From: Marinoscillum sp965229915 | GTDB lineage: Bacteria > Bacteroidota > Bacteroidia > Cytophagales > Cyclobacteriaceae | Assembly (NCBI RefSeq): GCF_965229915.1 | Contig: NZ_CBDDJZ010000001.1 | Span: 2,418,001-2,482,000, forward strand | Length of the DNA stretch: 64,000 nt | Direction: 5' to 3' | Part shown: positions 50,916-60,400 of the stretch, piece after piece | Numbering within the stretch: the first letter of the stretch is position 1 | Layout: each line of letters begins with the position of its first letter | Notes under the pieces: model-generated | Database searches by the model: none | The model's input: the letters and a program-made list of their open reading frames with translations, nothing else | Told to the model about the DNA's origin: nothing | Made by a program: the position numbers and the translations under genes

Positions 50916-53494
50916 ATCGGCAGATCAAACCACCAAAGTGGCCGGAGCGACTATTTTCCTTTCTGATCCATACGGACCAACGAGAGGAAATCCTGGGTGA
51001 TCTGCAGGAAGCTTATCATTGGCGCCTGGAGCAATTTGGTCTCAGAAAAGCAAATAGACTTTACCTGTGGGAAATGCTTCGATCGATAGGTCTGTCTCAT
51101 TTAAAACCCATCTCCCAACTAACAGGATTTATGATGATGTACCGAAACTATCTGACCACTGGGTGGAGGTTTTTGAAGAAACACAAACTATACTCTACTC
51201 TAAATATTTTGGGTTTGGCCATGGGTCTGGCCTGCTGCTGGCTTGCCTACCTCTATGCCAATGACGAAAGCAGCTATGACAAGCATTTCCCAGAGTATCA
51301 CCAGCTTTATCGCACAGTTATTGATCTCACACACGCAGACAATGTCCATCACATCGGTGGCAGCTCCACTGCAATGGTGGACCAGATCAAAGAGAAAATA
51401 CCTGAGGTAGAAGCGATCTCCCATATCAAGAGCGGTTATGGAGTCATACGAAAAGGAGAGGAGTATCTCAATCAATACTATCTAAGAGTTGATCGGGAAA
51501 TAATTGACATGCTGGGACTCGAGTTTTTAGAAGGAGCTAGAGGGGCGTTTGATAGTCCCAATGACCTAATCATCTCAGAGACACTCGCCAGTAAACTTAA
51601 CCTGAGAGGCAATGCTGTAGGTAAGATCCTCACTATCAATAGCATACTTGGTCCAGAAGACTTTGTAATCAACGGAGTGTATAAAGACTTACCCAGCAAC
51701 AGCTCTATTCAAACAGATGCAATGATCTCCTTTGAGCATTATCGAAAAATCGCCAAGCCCAACCGGTTGGTCCAATGGTTTGACATCAACATGAATGCTC
51801 TGGTGAAAATACGACCAGACGCAGACGTTGCTACTGTAACTGAAAAGCTAAACCAACTTCATCTTGAAAATGATGAAGAAATAGGTGATCGCGCCCAAAT
51901 CAAGCTGCAACCAATCGCAGAAATCCACCTTGATACAACATATGGACATTACAATGGAATAGCCAGTGGCGGCAATCAGAGTTTGATCACTATTTTTTTG
52001 GCTGTTGGGATTTTCTGCCTGGTTATATCAGTTATCAACTATGCCAACTTTACCATCAGTCTTTACATCAATAGAGCCAGGGAAGTGGCCCTTAGAAAAG
52101 TCCTTGGCGCACAAAAATCCGGCATTTTCAGCCAATTGATTTCTGAATCGTTTTTGTCTACAGCACTAGCCGCAATACTGGGTGTCACGCTTCTTATTGG
52201 TATCCTGCCTTATTTCTCTGAGTTCGTAAACAAAGGCTACTCTATCTCATCACTCTTGCATCCTGTTTTCGCCATAGGGGCCTTAGGTATCTTAATCGTA
52301 TGTGCCCTGGTCAGCGGCTCATATCCGGCATTGGTACTCTCACGCTTTCCGATAGTCAAATCGCTGAAAGGAGAACAAAAAATCAGAAGCGGCAAATGGA
52401 TCACGCAAGGATTGCTTGCCATCCAGTTTGTAATCGCAACCATACTTATTACAGGGATGCTTACTATGAACAATCAACTTCAGTATCTGAGTGCTTTCGA
52501 TACAAAAGTCAATCCCGAAAACGTCCTCTACTATGATTACCTACCTGGAGATGAGGAAAAGATAGTTCGCTTCCTCCAAGAACTCAACCAAGAGTCCATG
52601 GTACAATCCACCGCTGGAATCAGTGGTTACAATGGCACCATTATTACGCTGGAAGATGGCGTAGAAGTAGAAACACGTCACCTCAGAATTCACAACGATC
52701 TACTCTCAATGCTTGAAATAGATTTGATCGCTGGCAGAAATTTCGATCCGAGCCTACCCGCGGACCAATTGGACAAAATCATTGTGAATGAAGCTTTTGT
52801 CAAGGCCATGGACTTACAAAATCCGGTAGGTCAAAGGGTGCCTTTTAAATACGGAGATTTGGAAAACCCACAAATCATCGGGGTAATTGAAGACTACCAT
52901 TTTGAATCCGTCAAGCAGAAAATAGAACCACTGGTGGTCTACCAGTGCGACATCTATCCGATTGGAGCAGCCTATGTCAAATTGGGGTCAATGGAGGCCT
53001 TTGATCAGAATAGGCTAGATGAAATAGCCCGATCACACTTTGATCCATTTCCCACCGAATATGTATTTCTTCAGGACTACTACGAAAAAGCCTTCAAATC
53101 CGAAAAGCTACTTATGCGCCTGGTGGGAATAGGATGTTTGATCTCTATACTGCTCGCCGCAACAGGACTTCTAGGTCTCATAGCACTTAATCTGACACAG
53201 CGGCTTAAAGAGATCAGCATCAGGAAAGTGCTTGGTGCCACGGAGAGCAGTCTTTACCTGTTGTATGGTAAACGGTTCCTCCTGATTATTTTCGGAGGAC
53301 TGATAGTAGGACTACTAATCAGTAGACAGCTCATCATCACCTGGCTAGAAAATTTCCCCTACCACACGAGTTTCAGCATTGGAATAGTCCTCAGTACCAT
53401 TCTTATTGGCACCCTGGTTGCAACTATTACCATTTTTAGCCAGATATCCAGAGTAAGTCGTGCCAATCCAATTGAATATTTGAGAGACGAATAG
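50912..53494 (+). CDS. FtsX-type ABC permease with PadR-associated prefix domain
   Basis: An 860-residue protein. Residues 1-80 are a cytoplasmic prefix (PPKWPERLFSFLIHTDQREE, ILGDLQEAYHWRLEQFG) of the kind found on permeases co-encoded with PadR regulators. Then come a helix (LYSTLNILGLAMGLACCWLA), a periplasmic MacB domain (about 125-330), three helices with NRAREVALRKVLGAQKSGI, a second periplasmic domain (about 500-700) and three helices with RLKEISIRKVLGATESS, ending RVSRANPIEYLRDE. No dedicated ATPase follows; it may use the ATPase encoded divergently at 49740-50426. The substrate is unknown. Confidence 0.9.
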   Translation: MNRQIKPPKWPERLFSFLIHTDQREEILGDLQEAYHWRLEQFGLRKANRLYLWEMLRSIGLSHLKPISQLTGFMMMYRNYLTTGWRFLKKHKLYSTLNILGLAMGLACCWLAYLYANDESSYDKHFPEYHQLYRTVIDLTHADNVHHIGGSSTAMVDQIKEKIPEVEAISHIKSGYGVIRKGEEYLNQYYLRVDREIIDMLGLEFLEGARGAFDSPNDLIISETLASKLNLRGNAVGKILTINSILGPEDFVINGVYKDLPSNSSIQTDAMISFEHYRKIAKPNRLVQWFDINMNALVKIRPDADVATVTEKLNQLHLENDEEIGDRAQIKLQPIAEIHLDTTYGHYNGIASGGNQSLITIFLAVGIFCLVISVINYANFTISLYINRAREVALRKVLGAQKSGIFSQLISESFLSTALAAILGVTLLIGILPYFSEFVNKGYSISSLLHPVFAIGALGILIVCALVSGSYPALVLSRFPIVKSLKGEQKIRSGKWITQGLLAIQFVIATILITGMLTMNNQLQYLSAFDTKVNPENVLYYDYLPGDEEKIVRFLQELNQESMVQSTAGISGYNGTIITLEDGVEVETRHLRIHNDLLSMLEIDLIAGRNFDPSLPADQLDKIIVNEAFVKAMDLQNPVGQRVPFKYGDLENPQIIGVIEDYHFESVKQKIEPLVVYQCDIYPIGAAYVKLGSMEAFDQNRLDEIARSHFDPFPTEYVFLQDYYEKAFKSEKLLMRLVGIGCLISILLAATGLLGLIALNLTQRLKEISIRKVLGATESSLYLLYGKRFLLIIFGGLIVGLLISRQLIITWLENFPYHTSFSIGIVLSTILIGTLVATITIFSQISRVSRANPIEYLRDE

Positions 53495-53531
53495 CCAAAT
53501 TTCCACTGCTTTTTTATTACTTCACAACTGT

Positions 53532-54905
53532 ATGAAAAAGCTGTGGATTCTTGCATTGATCTTGACCATGGGTTGCGACCAGCTAACCCGTGAGTCTGAG
53601 GCACTACTTACTCCTTTAGAAACACCGCCTTCCTACCTGAGCTTTCGGGTTGATTTTCCCATCAAAGAACTTGAGCTGGGAGTAAACAGGGTACTGCCAC
53701 AAACACTTTTTGATGATGCGGTGGCCCTGAAGGATAAGGACGATACCCTTTTTCTGAAGGTAAGGCGCAAGGGAAATTTAAAACTCAATTTTAGAGATGG
53801 AGAAGCCTACGCTTCTATCCCGCTCGATGTGGATGCAGCAATTAAGAAAAAAGTAATGGGCATTACCTTCTCGAATGAAGATACCCCCGTTTCATTTTCA
53901 GGAATCCTTCGTGCTTCGGCTAGCATATCCCTTTCAGACCAGTGGGACATGAATGTGGCTTGTCAATATCAGAGTTTCGACCTGGAGGGAATGGACACGT
54001 TCTCCTTTATGGGTATATCGTTCAATGTGGAGAAAATCATCAACGGTGTTATTGATGAGCATCGGGATGACTTGTCAAATGTTATCTGTCAGGCCGTTCG
54101 TTCATCACTGGACTTTAGATCAGTCACTGCTAAAGTTTACGCTGATATTCAAAAACCACTCCGAGTAGCCAAAAATCCTCAACCGTTATATCTTCATACA
54201 CAAGCAAACGCTCTTAATGGCAAACTCATGCCTGTCAAAAGAGATACCTTATCCCTACATGTAGAGTACCGGTCCAAGCTTATTCTAAATACCGATAAAA
54301 CCCCTACAGAAGCTCAACCTCTGCCTGTTCGCAAGGAACCACTCAATACAGATAACAAACTCCTCATCTATCCAGATGTACAGATCGGATATAACCAGCT
54401 CTCCCAACTGCTCACCGAGATGCTCAAGAATGAACCTTTTTCCTATGAAAGATACACCATTACCATCCAATCAGCCAAAGCCAAACCCAATGGTCAGCGA
54501 TTGCAAATCGACTTGCAAGTCTCTGGTGATGTAACAGGAACCGTGAAGGTAAGTGGCGTCCCCATTTTAAATGCCAATCAGTCTATGAGCCTCTCTGACT
54601 TTCAATATGAAATAGACTCGGATGACGACCTCCTCAAAATGGCCGACTGGATATCACATGACTTTATAGAGGAGTACCTCAGCAGTCAGATACAGGTAGA
54701 CACCAAACCATTCTTTGATGATCTGGACGAATTGATTGTCAGGGGCATTTCCAATACCCCTTTGAATAACAAAATGGATCCATCCATCCAATTCGATAAG
54801 ATACAAACGTATCAGTTTAGATGTACTGAAGACTTCATCCAATGGGTGTTTGTAATCGAAGGATCAGCAAGTCTCCAGCTGAAAAATGGTTTGTTTCAAA
54901 ACTAG
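53532..54905 (+). CDS. DUF4403 family lipoprotein
   Basis: A 457-residue lipoprotein (signal ILALILTMGC). The body starts PPSYLSFRVDFPIKELELGV and alternates strands (IPLDVDAAIKKKVMGITF, PLYLHTQANALNGKLMPV) with a repeated half (IYPDVQIGYNQLSQLLTEML onward), the layout I associate with DUF4403. These have tubular lipid-binding-like folds by prediction in some relatives, but the function is unproven. It starts 37 bp after the permease gene and is probably co-transcribed. It converges with the lipoprotein gene at 54913 with 7 bp between stops. Confidence 0.8.
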   Translation: MKKLWILALILTMGCDQLTRESEALLTPLETPPSYLSFRVDFPIKELELGVNRVLPQTLFDDAVALKDKDDTLFLKVRRKGNLKLNFRDGEAYASIPLDVDAAIKKKVMGITFSNEDTPVSFSGILRASASISLSDQWDMNVACQYQSFDLEGMDTFSFMGISFNVEKIINGVIDEHRDDLSNVICQAVRSSLDFRSVTAKVYADIQKPLRVAKNPQPLYLHTQANALNGKLMPVKRDTLSLHVEYRSKLILNTDKTPTEAQPLPVRKEPLNTDNKLLIYPDVQIGYNQLSQLLTEMLKNEPFSYERYTITIQSAKAKPNGQRLQIDLQVSGDVTGTVKVSGVPILNANQSMSLSDFQYEIDSDDDLLKMADWISHDFIEEYLSSQIQVDTKPFFDDLDELIVRGISNTPLNNKMDPSIQFDKIQTYQFRCTEDFIQWVFVIEGSASLQLKNGLFQN

Positions 54906-54912
54906 CAATTGG

Positions 54913-55665
54913 TCAGTCTGCATCAATGCAGTTAACACTCACAGGAATGGCATATCCATCGTCTGTTTCATAGCAGGTATTGCTGAGCTGACTTGACTCA
55001 AAGCCAAAAAGTAGCGTAACACCTACACGATAAGAATCCTGCTCCTCCGGTAACAGTAAGCTGACATTTGCCGAACTACGAACCGGAATTAACCACACAG
55101 GCTTCTCATTGATAGAGTCTTGCAAGTGCAGCCACCTATCTTCCCATATGCCATCTCCACAGGTGTTCGTAGCAATATCTGCTTTCAGGCTACAGCTATT
55201 ACTCTGAGAGATAGCCGCGAGCTGTGGATCTACAGAAATATTAGCCCCGCTGCTTGCATTGACCAATCGGATAACCGTGGTGTCGGGAAGTTGGGAGGAA
55301 AACACCTCATCCATATCCAATGAAAGCGTATCTCTTACTAGCGCTTCACAATTGTCTCCATTGCTATTATGGATTAGGAAAAAACGGACCTGTCCTTCAC
55401 TCTGCCAGGACTCATCCCACCAGGTGTAAAAACTATGTGACTCACATCCTCCACTGTGTTCGATGATCACATCCCAGGATTTAGAGGATTTAGGAGTAAT
55501 AGCAGTCACTTCGAAAGGATCATTCGGTATACCTAAATCCTCAAAAGACTGTTGTAAATAGGTCAGTCTATTGTCTACAAATGTGTCAGTAGCATCCAGG
55601 TTGGTTTCTAGGCATCCCGCTACCAGCAATCCTATTAACCCGATGATTAAGGTGGTTTTATGCAT
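54913..55665 (-). CDS. cysteine-rich lipoprotein of unknown function
   Basis: A 250-residue lipoprotein (signal IIGLIGLLVAGC). The middle has EHSGGCESHSFYTWWDESWQ and NSNGDNCEALVRDTLSLDMD, cysteine motifs shared by a group of Bacteroidota lipoproteins that I cannot name more exactly. Further cysteines (SNSCSLKADIATNTCGDGIW, SNTCYETDDGYAIPVSVNC) may form disulfides after export. It is preceded by the twin hairpins at 55736-55910, which could lie in its 5' untranslated region. Confidence 0.7.
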   Translation of the reverse strand: MHKTTLIIGLIGLLVAGCLETNLDATDTFVDNRLTYLQQSFEDLGIPNDPFEVTAITPKSSKSWDVIIEHSGGCESHSFYTWWDESWQSEGQVRFFLIHNSNGDNCEALVRDTLSLDMDEVFSSQLPDTTVIRLVNASSGANISVDPQLAAISQSNSCSLKADIATNTCGDGIWEDRWLHLQDSINEKPVWLIPVRSSANVSLLLPEEQDSYRVGVTLLFGFESSQLSNTCYETDDGYAIPVSVNCIDAD

Positions 55666-55735
55666 TATTTAGTAGACACATAAGCCCCAATAAGGGTTTG
55701 AAGGTAAGCAAAAAAATCTGTGGAATTAAAAGCAA

Positions 55736-55786
55736 GAACCGAGGCGTTGAAACATAATGCTTTGTTAAACATATATACCTCGGTTC
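55736..55786. other. hairpin element A (RNA-like, paired with element B)
   Basis: A 51-nt element. GAACCGAGG and CCTCGGTTC form a perfect 9 bp stem; inside is GAAACATAATGC (55749-55760). Element B downstream has the same layout with compensatory stem changes. On the minus strand it lies about 70 bp before the lipoprotein ATG and is followed by a T-rich run, so it could be a terminator, a leader structure or a mobile palindrome. Confidence 0.6.
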
Positions 55787-55861
55787 TCTTGAAACGACTC
55801 TCGCCATTTACATAGAGAACAAATTGGTTTGATCATTCCCCTAAAGAAGGGGAAACAAAAA

Positions 55862-55910
55862 GGCCGAGGGGGTAGAAACATAATGCGGTTTGACATAATT
55901 ACCCTCGGCC
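55862..55910. other. hairpin element B, probable terminator on the minus strand
   Basis: A 49-nt element. GGCCGAGGG and CCCTCGGCC form a perfect 9 bp stem with the shared inner block GAAACATAATGC (55875-55886). Read on the minus strand it ends in TTTTT and lies 34 bp after the GNAT gene stop, which suits a terminator, although the loop of about 31 nt is unusually long. A smaller hairpin (TTCCCC/GGGGAA, 55836-55854) lies between A and B. Confidence 0.6.
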
Positions 55911-55944
55911 ATTTGATTGGAGTAAGATATGCGAAATGCGTCGA

Positions 55945-56238
55945 TTAAGCAAGTTGGGAGTGATATTCGGGATGCTCCTCCAGGTAGCTTGCCGCAAAAG
56001 AGCAGGTAGGTTTAATCAGAAGTTGTTGCTCTTTGGCAAAAGATATGGCTTCCTCCATCAACTTTCCAGCAATTCCAAATTTTCTGGAGGCTTCAGGAAC
56101 GGTAGTTGAAACAATCTCCAGTTCCTTATCTCCATGCCTTTCGTAGTGAAGTTCAGCATTACCTCCCATTACTTTGATGTAAAATATCTTACCTAGAAGG
56201 TCATGTTTTATATGTAAGTTGCTTTTTGTACGCTCCAT
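55945..56238 (-). CDS. YjdJ-type GNAT acetyltransferase
   Basis: A 97-residue minimal GNAT protein. MGGNAELHYERHGDKELEIV is followed by TTVPEASRKFGIAGKLMEEA (acetyl-CoA loop, relaxed from the usual RG.G.) and ISFAKEQQLLIKPTCSFAAS with YLEEHPEY at the end. This is the pattern of the short YjdJ/GTNAT-like family, which binds acetyl-CoA; the acceptor is unknown. It is a single gene bounded by element B and the terminator at 56271-56300. Confidence 0.85.
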   Translation of the reverse strand: MERTKSNLHIKHDLLGKIFYIKVMGGNAELHYERHGDKELEIVSTTVPEASRKFGIAGKLMEEAISFAKEQQLLIKPTCSFAASYLEEHPEYHSQLA

Positions 56239-56270
56239 GGAAGTGTAACAGGTTAATTATGAATATGTTA

Positions 56271-56300
56271 TAAAAACCCGCCAGATGTAACCTGGCGGGT
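56271..56300 (-). terminator. rho-independent terminator of the DUF4382 gene
   Basis: ACCCGCCAG (minus strand 56300-56292) pairs perfectly with CTGGCGGGT (56284-56276), and on the minus strand a TTTTTA run follows. It is 62 bp after the DUF4382 stop codon. Confidence 0.85.
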
Positions 56301-56361
56301 CTAATAGGTATTATGAAAGGTTCAAATAAATTTTCTTAAAGCTGTTAGCAGTCATTTGGTA

Positions 56362-57342
56362 TTATGAACCTAAGTCGACAATAATAGAAATATCGGTGCT
56401 CGTATTGGCCTCTACACCTAATATGTCAAGTATAACATCGAGCGAGCCATTTACCTCAGTTTGAAGAAGTGTGTTGAATTCATATGCTTCCTCCTCAGGT
56501 GCGTTTTCTTCTTTGGTAAAAGACCCAATGACCAATTCATAATCTGATTCGTCCATAAAAGCCAGAGTAAAAGAACCATCCTCTGCCACTACAGCACTAT
56601 TGATAGCATTTTCAAATCGACCTTTTGATCCAGCTGGATCTTCACGCTCCATATCGCTGAACGTACCCTCAGCATAAGCGAATACCACGAGCTTGGATTC
56701 CAAGCCTGGTTCCATTTGACTTTGCATCTCCTCGTAATTATCCACCATACCCTGGATCGTTCCAGTGACATTGGCATTGACCAATCTGGCCGTGGACCTC
56801 AGCATGAACTCATCTTCAGTAGATGTTTCAGTAAATGCCTTTCTTAAATCAACATCAGCTACTATATCTGTTTGCGCATCAGCTATTACATCAAATTCAC
56901 CAATGATTTCATACTCATTATCACCTTCAACTTCTATCTGAGACTTTGTGTTATCAGTAAAAGTCACGTATGCAGGCATTTCATCATCCAATATGAATGA
57001 AATATCGGAGTACGTTCCTGAGTTCAGTTCTATGCTACCGAGACCATAGGTTTCACCATTTTGGTAAGCCATCAGGTTAAACTCTTGTGTGGCATCAAAC
57101 ATCAATTCAGCATCATTGGAGTCATCCATGCCATCCGCTTTGATACCTTTTACATTCAGATACACTCCAGTGATGTTTTCCGCATCTACTGCGGCATCTG
57201 TGGCAGCTACATTGACTGTTCCTTTCGATCTGGAGTTGTTTGGTTCTTCCATGTCATCATTAGAATCACATGAAACAAAAACCAAAGCCATAAAAATACT
57301 GGCTACTGCTAGAGGATTAAATTTTGTCCTTTTCATAGTCAA
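56362..57342 (-). CDS. DUF4382 domain lipoprotein
   Basis: A 326-residue lipoprotein (signal AVASIFMALVFVSC). The DUF4382 domain opens with GTVNVAATDAAVDAENITGV, then YLNVKGIKADGMDD, DATQEFNLMAYQNGETYGLG and SIELNSGTYSDISFILDDEM. The domain is beta-rich, found in surface lipoproteins, and of unknown function. A second part (about 190-326) is acidic. Either ATG at 57342 or 57336 may be used. Its terminator is at 56271-56300. The 153 bp between this gene and the giant gene holds nothing recognisable. Confidence 0.85.
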   Translation of the reverse strand: MTMKRTKFNPLAVASIFMALVFVSCDSNDDMEEPNNSRSKGTVNVAATDAAVDAENITGVYLNVKGIKADGMDDSNDAELMFDATQEFNLMAYQNGETYGLGSIELNSGTYSDISFILDDEMPAYVTFTDNTKSQIEVEGDNEYEIIGEFDVIADAQTDIVADVDLRKAFTETSTEDEFMLRSTARLVNANVTGTIQGMVDNYEEMQSQMEPGLESKLVVFAYAEGTFSDMEREDPAGSKGRFENAINSAVVAEDGSFTLAFMDESDYELVIGSFTKEENAPEEEAYEFNTLLQTEVNGSLDVILDILGVEANTSTDISIIVDLGS

Positions 57343-57495
57343 AGATTTTTAGTTCAGCATTGGAAGAGGCCATTGCTGTGCCAAAAACCTGTTCTCTTCA
57401 CACATGTCACTGATTAACAGTAAAGTAGGTGAATTGGCCCAATAAAGGATAAGTAGAATTTTTGATCAATCTTAGAATCAAGTTGTCAAAATGAA

Positions 57496-60400
57496 TCACA
57501 TTCCTACCACCACGGTTTCTTTGATCATCTGTGATTTGCCTGATCCGTCATACACTTCAAAGAGTACGACATAGTAACCCCGACGGACCACACTTCCTGT
57601 ATCGGAAGTGCCATCCCATCGGATGAACCCTGTGGTGCCCAATGATATACCATTCCCCAAATTAGCCACTGGTTGCCCCAGCTGGTTGTACACGGTGATA
57701 TTAGCAAACTGACCTGCTTTGTCGAGGTTATAGTTGATAGTAGTGAATGACTGATGTGCGGCACTGCGATTGCCGGGTACAAACACCTTAGGTTCGATGC
57801 TCAGCTGTGCACTGGTCTGCTGAATTTCATATGATTGTGAATTGGTATAACCAGGAGTAGCATACCCCACAGCTGAAGAGGCCGAACTCCAATTATTGGC
57901 ATCTTGTGTTTTGGAAGTTGGGTCAATTCGCTCTAGTGAAACTCCATCTACACTCTCCAAAAAGCTTAGATGAAAGTCTTCAGAATAACTAAACTCATCC
58001 ATGACTACCTCATTTGCGTCAGCTAGTATCACAGTGCCCTCCGTATTGGACATGGCAGGAATAGCACTGACCTGAGCCAGTTTTTTGATGCCCTTGGGGT
58101 ATTGGTTTTTGAGGACTAAGGTATCCACAGCAATCGCCAGGTGATCACCGGGCCCAAGTAGCAGATGCTTGTCCAACTGATCATAGTCTACCGATTCATC
58201 CTGAACTCTCCCCAATCTCCATCCAAACAAGTCCAGGTACTTTGATGAAAGGTTGTAAACCTCAATGAAATCAACTCCCTCCGTTCGTGGATTGAAAAGA
58301 AGCTCATTGAGCACTACATCTCCTTCGGCACTCTGAGCTGGTAGGACTACAGTGAGTTTACCATTGCTCAGCGGGTTACCCAGACAATCCACCACACCAA
58401 ACACCTCTACTTCCAGTGGCACATTCTCTTGTAAATCCTGTTCCAAATAGACCACTAGCGTTTGTTGGTTTTCGCCAAATGTCACATGTGAGATCACATT
58501 AACAGGATCCAGAACGAACACCGTATTATCGGGAGTGCTGGCGTTTAGAACTTCACTAAATTCCAGCAGAATGGACCTGGAACCCAGTGCACGTCCGCCG
58601 ATGAGCTGTGGTCCAAAGCTATCCGGAACTCCCGATGCGCTTGCATTGGGCTCTCCCGGAGTACCACCAGCTGTAGCTGTAGAAGAGGTCCAGTTTTCAG
58701 CTCCACCACATGGATTGTTCAAATCTTTCATTTCCAAACTTACCCCTCCGTCTGCAGAACCCGGAGTATGCCAGTCCTGATCATAGGTCACCTGAAATAT
58801 CAGATTGTCAAAGTGTGTAAGTGTCAGACGTTCTCCGCTGTTATTCAAAGCACTCCATCCACTTACTCCAACTACATCTAGCGCATCAGCAAATCCGGCA
58901 GCACCAGCAGTGGTAGTAAGCACCACAAAACTTGAAGGCTGTATCGCCACGGATGGCAGTGCTACAGTATCGGTCTGATCTATTAATGAGACACCTTCCA
59001 GATTTATCAGTTTCTCTGAACGATTGTATAGTTCCAGATACTCGGTGCCGGGCAGTTCAATGACCGGGTCTGGATCCGCCATGATTTCTGAAATAATCAG
59101 CTCGTTAAATGCTGGTGCAACACCAATACCCACTTCAAAGCTTGCCAAATCCATGGCATTACCTGAGCAATCTGTCGCACCAGATAGTTGGATTAGTACT
59201 ATCTGATCTTCATTGAGACTAGCAATGAGGTCAATAGTCAACACATCAAAATCCACACCTTCAACTCTTCTCTGATCAGCTACTACTCCTTCCAGGTTGG
59301 CAGTAATCAGCGACGAACTATCCATTGCCTCATTGAAGGTGAACCGGATAGTCGTCGGACTCAAAACTTCAAACATGGAAACAATGGGCTTATCATCATC
59401 TGGACCTGTATTGAAGAGACTGTTTTGCTGTCCGGGTGTTCCTCCACGTTCATCTACTGAACCATCCCAGTTGGCCGCACCTGAACACAACCCTCCAGGG
59501 TTGATTATCTCCAATGAGTATCCACCGGCCTTTTTCTCTGGATCACTAAACCAATCTGAATCATAAACGACCTCCTCAATGGTCTGTGACGTGAATAAGG
59601 ATAGCGTTTCACCAGAATTGGTCAAGGCCGGCCAGCTGTCCAATCCAATGACCTCACCATAGCTTAGAAAAAGATCAGCATCATCAGCATCTGTTAAAAT
59701 GACATAGGTGCTATCCGCAATCAGATAATCTCCTATCAATCGTGAGGAATTGCTATCTCGAAAACGAACGTTCTGCAATGAAATGACATCCCCAGTGGTA
59801 TTGAACAATTCTACATACTCTGCGGAAGGCAGGTCTATTGCCGGATCTGGATCAGCCATCACCTCTGTAATCACCAACTCCCCGGGCTCAGGGTCACGAC
59901 CAAACCCAAATGTGATGATTGTATCAGCCATCACGGTTCCTGAGCAATCTGAAGCCCCAGAGATCGCTACATCATAGTAGGTGCCCTGCGCCAACTCTTC
60001 CACCAATTCTATGGACAATTGCCTGTACCCAGTACCCAAGATCGTCTGATTACTGACTGGATATCCTGAAATATTGAAGGACAATTGCACCAGCGAAGAA
60101 CTATCCATTGCTTCATTGAAAGTCAATGTGAACTGATCTCGTGTCAATTTCCCAAACTCTGAAATGAATGGAGCCCTGCCATCAGCACCAACCCGATAGA
60201 CAGAATTTTCTTTCCCTGGTGTCCCTCCCGAGTTGCTGACAGAAGCAGACCAGTTTAGCGATTGTGGACAGGCTCCATAAGGGTCAATCAATTCTAACGA
60301 GTAGCCGCCATCGTCTTTTGAAGGCTCTCTGTACCAATCCAGGCTGTAAGTGAGCGAATCAATGATTCCACCCAAAACCGATTGCAACACCAGAGTTTCC

